Below, piece after piece: positions 1-8,444 of a stretch of DNA of 33,408 nucleotides. The position numbers and the translations under genes were made by a program. This DNA comes from CAZEHJ01 sp964512485. Lineage in GTDB: Bacteria > Bacteroidota > Rhodothermia > Rhodothermales > UBA10348. The DNA lies in the NCBI GenBank assembly GCA_964512485.1, contig CAZEHJ010000037.1:1-33408 (forward strand), written 5' to 3'. Under the pieces are notes generated by a model. It was not told where the DNA came from. It did no database searches and saw only the letters and a program-made list of their open reading frames with translations. Each line of letters starts with the position of its first letter. Positions within the stretch are counted from its first letter, which is position 1.

Positions 1-132
1 GCCAGCGATGAAGTCAGCACACTTGATCTGGATCATCTGGCCAATACGATCGATGCGATTGCGGCGGGAGCGGCTTCGATTGTCTCGGGCGAAACCACAC
101 CCACACGAGTCGATCCGGCAACCGTGAACTAG
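1..132 (+). CDS. C-terminal fragment of an unidentified protein (5' partial)
   Basis: Frame 1 is open from the first base and ends at TAG 130-132, giving the last 43 residues of a gene that starts outside the window. The fragment has an acidic stretch followed by a hydrophobic, alanine-rich helix (LDLDHLANTIDAIAAGAAS). This recalls the C-terminal helix of zinc aminopeptidases (M28/M20), where a similar sequence follows the last metal ligand, but no catalytic residue is present to confirm that. It converges on the GNAT gene, and the two stop codons share the CTAG at 129-132. Being a gene end is likely; the family is a guess. Confidence 0.5.
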   Translation, partial: ASDEVSTLDLDHLANTIDAIAAGAASIVSGETTPTRVDPATVN

Positions 133-674
133 GCGCGTTTTTCCATTCGAATAAACGCTATCGTCGACCCGTCGCCCATGACGTAGTCGAAGGTCTCGTT
201 TTGGTCGTATCCGTGACGTTCGTAAAACTCTACGCCGCTGAGGGTCGCCACCAGTTCGAGGTCTTCGAAGCCCGCATCGTGAGCAGCTGATTCGCATGCC
301 CGAATAATGAGGCCTCCGATGCCCTGACGCGCCCATTCCGGATGAACGTACATGGCGCGGATGACTGCGGGGTCTTTTCCCGGCTCACGAAATTGGGCGT
401 CTCGAACGGGTGTTGCCTGATCTCCGCCGAACGGCGTCCACCGATGGCTCCATCCACCTGCACCGATCATGAGGCCTTTAGCCTCCACCACGACATAGGT
501 GCCGTCTTCAATCATCGTAGTGTCTGCTCCGAAAACGTATTTCAGGCTGCGATCGACTTCGCTTTCAGTGTAATAGCGCCCACCAAGAACCCGGATTGAG
601 GCGTCTATCAAAACGACAAGGGCCGGCACGTCCGAAAGGACGGCCGGCCGCAAGGAAATGTCGGATGAAATCAT
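129..674 (-). CDS. GNAT-family N-acetyltransferase
   Basis: A 181-residue cytoplasmic protein of typical single-domain GNAT size. The acetyl-CoA pyrophosphate loop is visible as VHPEWARQGIGG, matching the V-x-P-x-x-[RQ]-x-x-G-x-G motif A. It follows a beta strand (AVIRAMYV) and precedes the helix RACESAAHDAG. The C-terminal VEFYERHGY segment is the usual motif B, whose Tyr often serves as general acid. Substrate specificity cannot be read from sequence. It lies 47 bases downstream of the AbgT-type transporter on the same strand, so the two may be co-transcribed, possibly to acetylate an imported amine or peptide (inference). The ATG at 674 is the only sensible start. Confidence 0.9.
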   Translation of the reverse strand: MISSDISLRPAVLSDVPALVVLIDASIRVLGGRYYTESEVDRSLKYVFGADTTMIEDGTYVVVEAKGLMIGAGGWSHRWTPFGGDQATPVRDAQFREPGKDPAVIRAMYVHPEWARQGIGGLIIRACESAAHDAGFEDLELVATLSGVEFYERHGYDQNETFDYVMGDGSTIAFIRMEKRA

Positions 675-721
675 GATTTCAGGTTGGTCTGCGCGTTGTG
701 CTCACCGCAGACCGCCATTGA

Positions 722-2278
722 CTACATCGGCGGATAAACGTAGGAAGCCTGCAGGCCGAGGGGAAGTCCGATGGCCCAGTACAGAAGCAGGAAGAGTGCC
801 CAGACTACGATGAACACTGCTGTGTATGGCAGCATGATCGAGGTCAGCGTTCCGATCCCGGTTTTCTTTACATAGCGTTGGCAATAGACGACAACCAGAG
901 GGAAATACGGCATCAGCGGCGTGATGATATTCGACGAGGAGTCACCAACACGGTAGGCAGCCTGCGTCAGTTCAGGAGAAATGCCGACCTGCATGAGCAT
1001 CGGTACAAAAATGGGAGCCAGAAGCGCCCATTTGGCCGAAGCGGAACCCACGAAGAGGTTCACGAAAGCCGTCAGAAAGATGATTCCCACGATTGTCACG
1101 CCACCCGGAAATGCAAGGGCCTGAAGGGCCGCAGCACCTTTAAGAGCGAGCAATGCCCCGATGTTTGACTGTCCGAAAGCATACACAAACAGCGAACAGA
1201 AAAATGCCATCACGATGTAGTAAGACATACCATTCATCGCTTTGGTCATGGCGTCGACCATGTCTTTCGACTTGCGGAATTTACCTACCACATACCCATA
1301 GACGACACCAGGCAACAGGAACAGCAGGAAGATGAGTGGCACGATGGATTGCATGATCGGTGCTGAGAACGAATTCAGAGAACCGGAGGCGTCGCGCATC
1401 GGAGAGTCAGCAGGCGCGATGACGAAGACGAGAATCAACACGCCGAGTACCATCGTGGCCGTGGCTGCCCAGAAGGCCCTTTTTTCCTTCGGCTCGATCG
1501 TGTCCATTTCCGGGGCATCTTCAGCATCCGTGTCGATCGGGTTCGTTTTGTTCAGACGCGGTTCAATAATCAAATCTGTTATCACCCACCCCAGAGCGAC
1601 AATCAGGATTGACGATATACCGGTGAAGAAGTAGTTACCCAGCGGGTTGACCATAACGCTCGGATCAATGATCTGGGCAGCGGGCTGGGTGAATCCCTGA
1701 AGCAGGGGATCGAGTGCTCCCGGCAGGGGATTGGCACTGAATCCGCCGGAAACACCCGCAAAAGCGGCGGCGATACCCGCAAGAGGATGTCTCCCAACGG
1801 CGTAAAAGATGATGCCGCCAAGCGGAATAACCAGGACATACCCGGCATCAATGGCGCTGTGGCTCAGCAGTCCGACCAGCACCACCATCGGTGTCATGAG
1901 CGCTTTCGGCGTCCAACCCAGCATGATCTTGATGCTGGTGTTGAAATATCCCGCTTCATCCGCGACGCCCACTCCGAGCATCGCGACAAGCACCACACCG
2001 AGAGGTGCAAACGACGTGAAAATGGTCACCATTTGCGACAGGAAAGTCGCCATAGCGGCACCGCCCAACAGGTTGTTGATGACGATTGCTTCGCCGGAAC
2101 GAGGATCGATGTCAGTGAAAGACACTCCTGACAGGAGTGCAGACAAGACCCAAACAACGAGCATTGAGATCAAGAACAGCATCGAAGGGTCAGGCAGTTT
2201 ATTGCCGACCACCTCGATGCGATTCAGCATCTTGTTGACGAAGGTCTGGTCGTTGGGGGAGGGGTGCGTTGCTTCCAT
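722..2278 (-). CDS. AbgT-family transporter
   Basis: A 518-residue polytopic inner-membrane protein with about a dozen hydrophobic segments, the size expected for the AbgT (p-aminobenzoyl-glutamate transporter/MtrF) family. Family-like features are the N-terminal NRIEVVGNKLPDP segment, the re-entrant-loop-like GVSGGFSANPLPGALDPLLQG and the late block VNLFVGSASAKWALLAPIFVPM followed by RVGDSSSNIITPLMPY. Characterised members import p-aminobenzoyl-glutamate or export sulfonamides in an ion-motive-force-driven way; which applies here is unknown. It is preceded by a secreted S51 peptidase gene (50-bp gap) and followed by a GNAT gene, suggesting import of a small peptide-like solute. The ATG at 2278 gives a short cytoplasmic N-terminus. 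Confidence 0.93.
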   Translation of the reverse strand: MEATHPSPNDQTFVNKMLNRIEVVGNKLPDPSMLFLISMLVVWVLSALLSGVSFTDIDPRSGEAIVINNLLGGAAMATFLSQMVTIFTSFAPLGVVLVAMLGVGVADEAGYFNTSIKIMLGWTPKALMTPMVVLVGLLSHSAIDAGYVLVIPLGGIIFYAVGRHPLAGIAAAFAGVSGGFSANPLPGALDPLLQGFTQPAAQIIDPSVMVNPLGNYFFTGISSILIVALGWVITDLIIEPRLNKTNPIDTDAEDAPEMDTIEPKEKRAFWAATATMVLGVLILVFVIAPADSPMRDASGSLNSFSAPIMQSIVPLIFLLFLLPGVVYGYVVGKFRKSKDMVDAMTKAMNGMSYYIVMAFFCSLFVYAFGQSNIGALLALKGAAALQALAFPGGVTIVGIIFLTAFVNLFVGSASAKWALLAPIFVPMLMQVGISPELTQAAYRVGDSSSNIITPLMPYFPLVVVYCQRYVKKTGIGTLTSIMLPYTAVFIVVWALFLLLYWAIGLPLGLQASYVYPPM

Positions 2279-2328
2279 GTGAATGTCTTGGAGTTAGTCT
2301 GATTGCCGTCGGAATGTACAGCGTGAGG

Positions 2329-3198
2329 TCAATTGTCTTTCCAGCTTTTTTCCACAACGCGTCCGATGGGATTCCATTCGGTGCCGCGTCTCATGCCCTG
2401 GCGTTCCTTGAGGTCATACATGTCGCCCGGAGCCAAGAGGTAGAACTGTCCGCCCGAGTCGATCATTCTATTGGAGTCGTAGATGGCAACGTAACCACTG
2501 CCAATCACCTCAAATCGATCCCCAGTTACTACGATCGCCGTATTTTCATCAATTCCGATGCCCAGCAACTCCGGCTTGGCTTCGATGATTTCTATTAGAT
2601 CGAACTGGCGATTTCGGGCCAGCAGATGTTGATCGATGGCTGAGTTCTTCAGAAATCCCATCCCCACCTCATGATCACCCATCATTACAGTGTTCGTTCT
2701 CGTGTCTCCTCGGGCCAGATATGAGCCCTGGATGGTGGCTCCTGCCGATGAACCCCCGATCACACCACCGCGATCGAGCAAGTCCCAGAGCGCTTCGTGA
2801 GTGGCCGTGTCTAGATATGAATCTGCCAGCCTCCATTGCCTCCCGCCGCCGAACCAAACGCCGTCAGCGTTTTGAATCACGTTGACGAAGTCATCAGAAT
2901 TGGCAACGTCTCTGTCGTTGGTATGGAGAACCGTCAGATGATTTGCGCCAACATTTCTGAAAGGGCGAAGTCCCGGCCAGTACTTGTCGTATTCCTCCCC
3001 GCCTCCAGCCGTAGGAATCACAACAATCCGGGCATTGACACCGCCGGCCAGATCTACGAACTGTTCGAATATTTCTGAATCCTGGGCCGCCCCGCCCACG
3101 ATAACCAGATGGCCGTTGGCCGGGCCGATCTCCTGGGCATTGGCCAGTCCAGGAATCAAACTAATTATTGATAGCAGGAGAGGAATTCGATTGCGCAT
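2329..3198 (-). CDS. Exported cyanophycinase-like peptidase (family S51)
   Basis: Starting at the ATG at 3198, the protein has 289 residues. It begins with a Sec signal peptide (about residues 1-21, cleavage near LANA-QE). The mature part matches cyanophycinase/peptidase E proteins: GHLVIVGGAA at the N-terminus, a WFGGGRQ loop near 115-121, the nucleophile elbow GGSSAGA with Ser151, and downstream His191 and the GIGIDENTA loop carrying a Glu. Cyanophycinase cuts beta-Asp-Arg dipeptides from cyanophycin, and relatives cleave isoaspartyl dipeptides. An exported form suggests scavenging of external polymer or peptides. The reading frame stays open upstream only because it runs through the N gap, so the longer version is rejected. 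Confidence 0.88.
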   Translation of the reverse strand: MRNRIPLLLSIISLIPGLANAQEIGPANGHLVIVGGAAQDSEIFEQFVDLAGGVNARIVVIPTAGGGEEYDKYWPGLRPFRNVGANHLTVLHTNDRDVANSDDFVNVIQNADGVWFGGGRQWRLADSYLDTATHEALWDLLDRGGVIGGSSAGATIQGSYLARGDTRTNTVMMGDHEVGMGFLKNSAIDQHLLARNRQFDLIEIIEAKPELLGIGIDENTAIVVTGDRFEVIGSGYVAIYDSNRMIDSGGQFYLLAPGDMYDLKERQGMRRGTEWNPIGRVVEKSWKDN

Positions 3199-3269
3199 GA
3201 CATCAGTGGATGGTTGGCCATAAGTATAGCAGTTTGGAATTATCGCCACAAAATGGGTTGAAGCCCTGA

Positions 3270-3369
3270 NNNNNNNNNNNNNNNNNNNNNNNNNNNNNNN
3301 NNNNNNNNNNNNNNNNNNNNNNNNNNNNNNNNNNNNNNNNNNNNNNNNNNNNNNNNNNNNNNNNNNNNN
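3270..3369. other. Assembly gap (100 N)
   Basis: Exactly 100 consecutive N, a conventional scaffold-join length, so the true distance is unknown. It removes the start of the choice-of-anchor B gene. The 71 bases before it (3199-3269), upstream of the cyanophycinase-like gene, hold no gene I can support. Confidence 0.98.
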
Positions 3370-3370
3370 C

Positions 3371-5524
3371 GATGCCCAGTGGACGGAAGTTGCAGGTCTG
3401 GAAGCTTCTGACGGAGGTGTCGGAGATGACTTCGGGAGAACGGTTTTTGCAAAGGGCTCGACACTCATCGTGGGTTCACCTGGCAACAATGCAGCCTACG
3501 TTTTCAACAAAGATGCCGACGGCGATTGGACTGAATCTGCCAAACTCATGCCATCCGAACTGGATGAAGGATTTGAATTCGGCGGAGCGTACGCCCGCGC
3601 CGGAGGCAGAACTGGAAATATCGCAATGGCCGGCAATCAGATAGCGGTTACATCTTTCAATGGCGATTCAAACTCTGGACGCATTCACGTATTTGCTTCC
3701 TCAGATGGCGCCTGGTCGGAGGTCGCCGTTCTCGGATCAGGTGAGGATGGGGATGGTTTTGCGAGGAGCATCGTCGGAACGAATGGCACGCTGTTCGCCG
3801 GTGCGCCACTGGCAAACGAAAGTGAAGGCCGCGTCTACATGTTCATGGATCACGGGTCCTGGGCGCAGGTCGGCACCATTGATATCGAATCCGAAGGATC
3901 TGCAGGATTGGGAGCATCACTTTCCATCTCCGGCCGAAATCTGTACGTGGGTGCAGCATCTTACGAGCGCAGCGGTGCGGTACTTGTGTACGAACCGGAA
4001 TCCATGCACTCATTCAAACTCGTGCGAACCATTCAACCGGAAGCAGCCCAAGACGGCCCAGGTGTGTTTGGATTTGGTCGGGGTGTCGCAGCCTCAGGCG
4101 ATGAGGTTCTGGTTGGGGCAGGCGGTGCGGCGTTTGTTGTGTCGCAAGATGGAAGCATGACTCGGCTTGATGCTTCAGACAGGCGATTCGTACCGGGCTT
4201 CGGTACGGGATTGGCATTTACTGGCACTGAAGCTGTTGTCGGATCACCGAGCGCCGACTACGAAGCAGGCGTTGCTTCTGTCTTCGAGAAAGGAGAAAAT
4301 GGATGGGCATTCGCTGGCATTCTGGCCAGTGACGTTGCTCATCTGGAATCGTATTCCGGGGACAAAGTTGATTGCGAAGATGGCGAAGCCAACGGCTATG
4401 CGTGTGACAACGTGGATCTGGTCTCCTTCATGAACATCGGTGACGTTTCATCCGAACGCGGAGTAGGAATGACCGACATCTGGGGATGGGAAGATCCTGA
4501 AACGGGTGTCGAGTGGGTTCTTCTCGGCCGTACCGAGGGTGTCTCATTTGTGGACATCAGCGATCCGTCCCATCCGGTCTGGGTGGGCGAATTGCTGAAG
4601 ACGAAGGGTAGTCCGGGAAGCAGCTGGCGGGATGTTAAAGTCTATAAGGATCACGCTTTTGTTGTGTCTGATGGCGCGGATGCTCATGGCATGCAGATTT
4701 TCGACCTGACACAACTTCGAGATGTCGATGCTGCTGATATGCCCGTCACGTTCGAGGAAACAGCGCATTACGCCGGAACGAACAGCACGCACAACGTTGT
4801 CATCAATGAAGAGACGGGATTTGCATTTGCCGTGGGCAATCGATCTGGAGGGGAAACCTGTGGCGGTCAATTGCACATGATCAACATCCAGGATCCGGCG
4901 AACCCCGAGTTTGCTGGCTGTTTCTCGCTCGATGAAGCAGGAGGGACGCATGACTCCCAGTGCGTCATCTATCGGGGAGACGATGATGACTACCGCGGTC
5001 GCGAAGTCTGCCTTAACTCGAGTGGCAACCTGTTTGTGATTGCTGATGTGACGGACAAAGAGAATCCCGTCACGCTTGCCAGTTCGTCCTATCCCAATCA
5101 AGCGTACACTCACCAGGGCTGGCTGTCAGAGGACCACAATTACTTTTTCATGAATGATGAGCTCGACGAGATGGGTGGCCTGACGGACAAAACCAGAACG
5201 CTGATCTGGGACGTCCGTGATCTGGAAGATCCAACGCTGGCGAAGGAGTTCTTCCTGGATAATCCAGCCAGTGACCACAATTTGTACGTGAAAGGCAATT
5301 TCATGTATCAGTCCAATTATCAGGCAGGTCTGAGGATTTTGGACGTTTCAGATCCCGAAAATCCTGTCGAAGTCGGGCATTTTGATACCGTCCCGTTTGG
5401 CGAAGATGAAGCCGGGTTCGGCGGTTCCTGGTCGAACTACCCGTATTTCAAAAGCGGTGTTATCGCTGTCAGCAGCAGGGGTGAAGGACTGTTCCTTGTT
5501 CGGAAGCGAGAAATCGACATCTAG
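3371..5524 (+). CDS. Secreted FG-GAP/choice-of-anchor B family protein (5' truncated by the gap)
   Basis: The frame is open from the first complete codon after the N gap (3371). The GTG at 3470 is therefore only an internal codon, and the true start with its signal peptide is lost in the gap. At least 717 residues remain. The first ~300 contain repeated beta-propeller-like units (for example DDFGRTVFAKGSTLIVGSPG and FGRGVAASGDEVLVGA) typical of FG-GAP repeats. The second half, from roughly the VDCEDGEANGYACDN segment onward, is the choice-of-anchor B region. It has LVIVD-type repeats such as SFVDISDPSHPVWVGEL and LRILDVSDPENPVEVG, and paired Cys residues. Such proteins are surface-exposed or secreted. 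No enzymatic role is evident. Confidence 0.85.
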   Translation, partial: DAQWTEVAGLEASDGGVGDDFGRTVFAKGSTLIVGSPGNNAAYVFNKDADGDWTESAKLMPSELDEGFEFGGAYARAGGRTGNIAMAGNQIAVTSFNGDSNSGRIHVFASSDGAWSEVAVLGSGEDGDGFARSIVGTNGTLFAGAPLANESEGRVYMFMDHGSWAQVGTIDIESEGSAGLGASLSISGRNLYVGAASYERSGAVLVYEPESMHSFKLVRTIQPEAAQDGPGVFGFGRGVAASGDEVLVGAGGAAFVVSQDGSMTRLDASDRRFVPGFGTGLAFTGTEAVVGSPSADYEAGVASVFEKGENGWAFAGILASDVAHLESYSGDKVDCEDGEANGYACDNVDLVSFMNIGDVSSERGVGMTDIWGWEDPETGVEWVLLGRTEGVSFVDISDPSHPVWVGELLKTKGSPGSSWRDVKVYKDHAFVVSDGADAHGMQIFDLTQLRDVDAADMPVTFEETAHYAGTNSTHNVVINEETGFAFAVGNRSGGETCGGQLHMINIQDPANPEFAGCFSLDEAGGTHDSQCVIYRGDDDDYRGREVCLNSSGNLFVIADVTDKENPVTLASSSYPNQAYTHQGWLSEDHNYFFMNDELDEMGGLTDKTRTLIWDVRDLEDPTLAKEFFLDNPASDHNLYVKGNFMYQSNYQAGLRILDVSDPENPVEVGHFDTVPFGEDEAGFGGSWSNYPYFKSGVIAVSSRGEGLFLVRKREIDI

Positions 5525-5617
5525 AGAGGCCGTCGGTCCGTGAAAAGCAACTATTGGCCGCATTTACCGTCCAGAATGTGGTAGATTTACGCTGGACCCG
5601 ATACTGAGAGCGTCAAA

Positions 5618-6049
5618 ATGAAGCACAAAGACAACGATACCGTTCTGACAGCCCATACCAGAAGGAATTTCCTGGCCCTCATGGCAGGCGGTCTGGGTAT
5701 CAGCTTGATACCAAATGAGGTGTTCGCCGACTCAATTCATCCTGAACCGCGTGAGGATATAGACGCTTCACTAATGATTTCGGACGAGGATATCGCTCAC
5801 ATGGGCGAAGAGGTTCAAGGGATCTACAACATGGTTCGTGAAATCCCACATGTTGCCGACGGAATCGGGTGTTACTGTGGGTGCCATACACGCGAAGGAT
5901 ATCGTTCACTTCTGACGTGTTATTATCCCAAGGGCAGAGCAATGGGATGTCCCATATGCCAGGGTGAAGCCAAGTTGGTATATCGACGCACCAAGGAAGG
6001 GCAAACACTGGATCAGATCCGCAGGGCGATTGATGCGCGGTACGGATGA
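5618..6049 (+). CDS. Tat-exported CYCGC-motif metal-binding protein
   Basis: A 143-residue protein whose N-terminus has a twin-arginine signal (TRRNFLALMAGGLG, Arg15-Arg16), with cleavage likely near the VFA-DS site. The mature domain carries six cysteines: a CYCGC cluster (Cys85, Cys87, Cys89), Cys101 and a CPIC pair (Cys111, Cys114). It ends with a conserved-looking GQTLDQIRRAIDARYG tail. The core resembles PCYCGC-motif (lipo)proteins found mainly in Bacillota and some other phyla, thought to bind metal. Export by the Tat route would fit cofactor loading before secretion. It overlaps the next gene by ATGA at 6046-6049, so the two are probably co-translated. Exact function unknown. Confidence 0.8.
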   Translation: MKHKDNDTVLTAHTRRNFLALMAGGLGISLIPNEVFADSIHPEPREDIDASLMISDEDIAHMGEEVQGIYNMVREIPHVADGIGCYCGCHTREGYRSLLTCYYPKGRAMGCPICQGEAKLVYRRTKEGQTLDQIRRAIDARYG

Positions 6050-6990
6050 TTCGAATCTCCCTAGCAATTTCAGACATGCTCAATAAACTTCTCATCGTGA
6101 GCCTCGTCTTTTTGACAGGGCTCTTCGCCGTAAATGATGCGAGTGCTCAAATCGTTGCCAGTCCACGTGGAGGCGTCTCTCAGACGATTGATGGCACGAC
6201 AATCGACATTCAATACTCTCGTCCTGCATTGAAAGGGCGTGAGATTGTTTTTGGTGATCAAGTCTGGTGGGGACATATATGGACTCCGGGTGCCGATGCT
6301 GCCACAACGATTGAAGTCAACAACGACATCACGATTTCTGGCACTGAACTGCCAGCTGGCAAATATTCCATTTGGATGGTGGTTGCTGATGGAGATTGGG
6401 AAGTAATCCTTGACCCGGATTGGGACCAGTTTCACCTGCCCGAGCCGGATCGGACAGAAGAGCAGATTACTTTCTGGGTAACTCCTGACACGACTGCCGC
6501 TGAATTGGAAACACTCACATTCGATTTCCCGACGGTAGGAAGACTATCAACCGTTCTTCAGTTACACTGGGACAATACGGTTGTTCTGCTCCCCATAGAG
6601 GTCCCTTCCAGACTCCAGATGAGCGTCACGGAAGTAGAAGTCGCCGCGTATCTCGGATCGTATGAGACCGAGGTGTTCGTGAGTGAGTGGATCAAGGATC
6701 CCTTCTCGTACGAGATGAAAATGGAATATGTCGATGGTGGATTCAAGGCCGACGTTCAATTCACAGAAGAAGGCAGAACCCAACAGTGGGACCTGCTGCC
6801 GCGCGTCGAACAGATTTTCTATTTCGCGTTTTCACAGGACGGAGAAATCACTGCCACTACTGACATCATGGTAGAATTCCTGATGGACGAGAGCGGCACG
6901 GCCGCATCTTTTGAGGTCCGGATGGGAGACGACGAACTCTGGATGCGAGGAACGAGGATCGACGAAAGGATGGGATCCGCTGAAGACTGA
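6046..6990 (+). CDS. Exported DUF2911-domain protein
   Basis: A protein of up to 314 residues. The ATG at 6046 overlaps the previous stop (ATGA). An internal ATG at 6076 gives a cleaner Sec signal peptide (MLNKLLIVSLVFLTGLF, cleavage near ASA-QI), so either start is possible. DUF2911 features follow: SPRGGVSQTIDGT, IQYSRPALKGREIV, a WTPGADAATTIEV segment and GTELPAGKYSIWM, all in the first ~120 mature residues. The remaining ~150 residues form a beta-rich C-terminal extension without a recognised family. DUF2911 proteins are common and exported in Bacteroidota-like phyla, and their role is not established. No obvious catalytic residues. Confidence 0.85.
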   Translation: MIRISLAISDMLNKLLIVSLVFLTGLFAVNDASAQIVASPRGGVSQTIDGTTIDIQYSRPALKGREIVFGDQVWWGHIWTPGADAATTIEVNNDITISGTELPAGKYSIWMVVADGDWEVILDPDWDQFHLPEPDRTEEQITFWVTPDTTAAELETLTFDFPTVGRLSTVLQLHWDNTVVLLPIEVPSRLQMSVTEVEVAAYLGSYETEVFVSEWIKDPFSYEMKMEYVDGGFKADVQFTEEGRTQQWDLLPRVEQIFYFAFSQDGEITATTDIMVEFLMDESGTAASFEVRMGDDELWMRGTRIDERMGSAED

Positions 6991-7187
6991 GCTTGACCGT
7001 GCCTGAACACTCCAGCCTATTGCAATCTCAGAAGCGAATGAATTGAACGGCATCCCGCTTCCCTTCGGCATCTTCGTACACGTCTATCCTCCATTTCACT
7101 ACACGGCCTCCACCCGTGATCGAATATGTTCAGGTGGGGAAGTGCGTCGACATCGCGTGGGCGTCCCCAGCGCATCATCTGGCAAAT

Positions 7188-7193
7188 GGAGGA
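7188..7193 (+). promoter_or_regulatory. Shine-Dalgarno site that decides the hemerythrin start
   Basis: GGAGGA lies 7 bases before the ATG at 7201. This supports the 153-residue start over the in-frame ATG at 7126, whose extra 25 residues look non-coding. Confidence 0.7.
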
Positions 7194-7200
7194 AGGAGTC

Positions 7201-7662
7201 ATGTCTGACACGAATGACCAAATGAACGAACAGGTCGAAAATGACCACCACGCACTGCTCGACACACTGAAGCAGTTGGATTCCGCGTTTGAGGAGATTC
7301 CCGAGAGAGATGACTTTACGAACTGGAAACTGCAACGACTCTGGCAGCTTCGTGACTTCCAGAATCAACTGCAAAAGCACTTCGATCTCGAAGAAAGTGG
7401 TGGCTACAATGAAGAACTCCGCCGGATGGCACCCCAACTTTCCTCGAGGATTGAGCACCTGGAAGAAGACCATCTCAAGATCACTTCTGATCTGAATCAC
7501 ATACTGGATGTGTTAAAATTGATCCAGCACGTTGATTCCGCGAAGCTGGAGCGCGTCAAGTGTCGCGTCGAGGGTCTCGTCTCTTTCATTCGCAGACACG
7601 AATCGGAAGAAAACGACGTCATCCAGGAAGCATACTACCAGGACTTCGGAGTAGGCGACTGA
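7201..7662 (+). CDS. Hemerythrin-domain protein
   Basis: Starting at ATG 7201 the protein has 153 residues, the usual single-domain size. The di-iron ligand pattern of hemerythrin HHE proteins is complete: His16/His17, His60 with Glu64 (HFDLEE), His86 and His91, and His133 with Glu137 (RRHESEEND). The helices are amphipathic and there is no signal peptide or membrane segment, so it is cytoplasmic. Bacterial hemerythrins bind O2 or NO, or help repair iron centres. It ends 3 bases from the end of the converging rnf operon, whose KorAB and Rnf proteins carry oxygen-sensitive Fe-S clusters. A protective role is an inference from that position. Confidence 0.88.
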   Translation: MSDTNDQMNEQVENDHHALLDTLKQLDSAFEEIPERDDFTNWKLQRLWQLRDFQNQLQKHFDLEESGGYNEELRRMAPQLSSRIEHLEEDHLKITSDLNHILDVLKLIQHVDSAKLERVKCRVEGLVSFIRRHESEENDVIQEAYYQDFGVGD

Positions 7663-7665
7663 CGT

Positions 7666-7860
7666 TCAATCAGCCTGCGTGTGAGGTAAGTTTTTGAGCA
7701 CGCAGTCTTCGGTGATCGAACAATCACCACATCCCCAGCGACCTTGCAGATAGTCACCTGTAGCTGAATCGGTGTGCACGTACGTGAGCCGCTGAACGAA
7801 CAGCCAGAAGAGGGCCAGGGCGCCGAGTGCGAGTGACGTTATGAGGATTTGGGTTAACAT
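7666..7860 (-). CDS. Small single-TM Cys-containing protein, last gene of the rnf operon
   Basis: A 64-residue protein with one membrane helix (about residues 4-24) and a short soluble tail holding three cysteines in WGCGDCSITEDC (Cys44, Cys47, Cys53). It starts 4 bases after the rnfA stop and is the last gene of the operon. Size, topology and position recall NqrM (DUF539), a small Cys-containing membrane protein needed for maturation of the Na+-NQR iron centre between NqrD and NqrE. RnfA and RnfE are homologues of those two subunits. I see no clear NqrM sequence signature, so a matching role for RnfA/RnfE is an inference. It could instead be an accessory subunit. Confidence 0.75.
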   Translation of the reverse strand: MLTQILITSLALGALALFWLFVQRLTYVHTDSATGDYLQGRWGCGDCSITEDCVLKNLPHTQAD

Positions 7861-7864
7861 GTGA

Positions 7865-8443
7865 TCAGGCGAGCCCTGCGAATCCCATGAACGTCATCGA
7901 TAGAATGCCGGCGATGATCAGGACGATGGCAGTGCCTTTGATCACGTCAGGAACCGTCGTCAGCTCCAGTTCTTCCCGGATTCCGGCCATCAAGACGATT
8001 GCCAGGGTAAATCCTGCACCCGCGCCAATGGCGTACACAAGAGATTCCACGAAGCTGTACCCCTTGGCGGTCTGGAACAAGGCCAGACCCAGAATCGCGC
8101 AATTCGTCGTGATGAGAGGTAAGAAAATACCCAATGCACGGAAGAGGGCCGGGCTGAATTTCTTGATGAACATCTCGACCAGTTGAACAGCGGAAGCGAT
8201 GATGACGATGTAGGATATCAATTGCAGGTAGGGTGCATTGATCCAGACCAGCAGTTCGTTTACGGCAAACGCGCACACCGAACTCACGAACATGACGAAT
8301 GTCACCGCCATACCCATTCGTGATGCTGTGTCGAGCTTGTTCGAGACACCCAGGAACGGACAGATTCCGAGGAATGCGCTGAGCACGAAGTTGTTGATCA
8401 GCAGCGCGTTGACGAAAATGGCCCCCAGCGATTCTGTATGCAT
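7865..8443 (-). CDS. rnfA: Ion-translocating oxidoreductase complex subunit RnfA
   Basis: A 192-residue integral membrane protein with six hydrophobic segments and the length typical of RnfA. The two conserved cysteines that with RnfE hold an intramembrane iron-sulfur centre are present: Cys28 in FLGICPFLG and Cys115 in TTNCAILGLALF. In RnfA/NqrE the two halves are inverted repeats, consistent with the two motifs. The ATG at 8443 follows the rnfE stop by one base, and a GGAGG element sits upstream within rnfE. The protein forms the membrane electron and ion path of Rnf together with RnfE and RnfD. Confidence 0.97.
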   Translation of the reverse strand: MHTESLGAIFVNALLINNFVLSAFLGICPFLGVSNKLDTASRMGMAVTFVMFVSSVCAFAVNELLVWINAPYLQLISYIVIIASAVQLVEMFIKKFSPALFRALGIFLPLITTNCAILGLALFQTAKGYSFVESLVYAIGAGAGFTLAIVLMAGIREELELTTVPDVIKGTAIVLIIAGILSMTFMGFAGLA

Positions 8444-8444
8444 G

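Noticed and set aside
2329..3489. 386-residue minus-strand reading frame containing a run of X
   Set aside because: It extends through the N gap. The real gene starts at ATG 3198 with a signal peptide.
4544..5113. 189-residue minus-strand reading frame
   Set aside because: Lies inside the choice-of-anchor B gene, which has clear repeats; no recognisable features.
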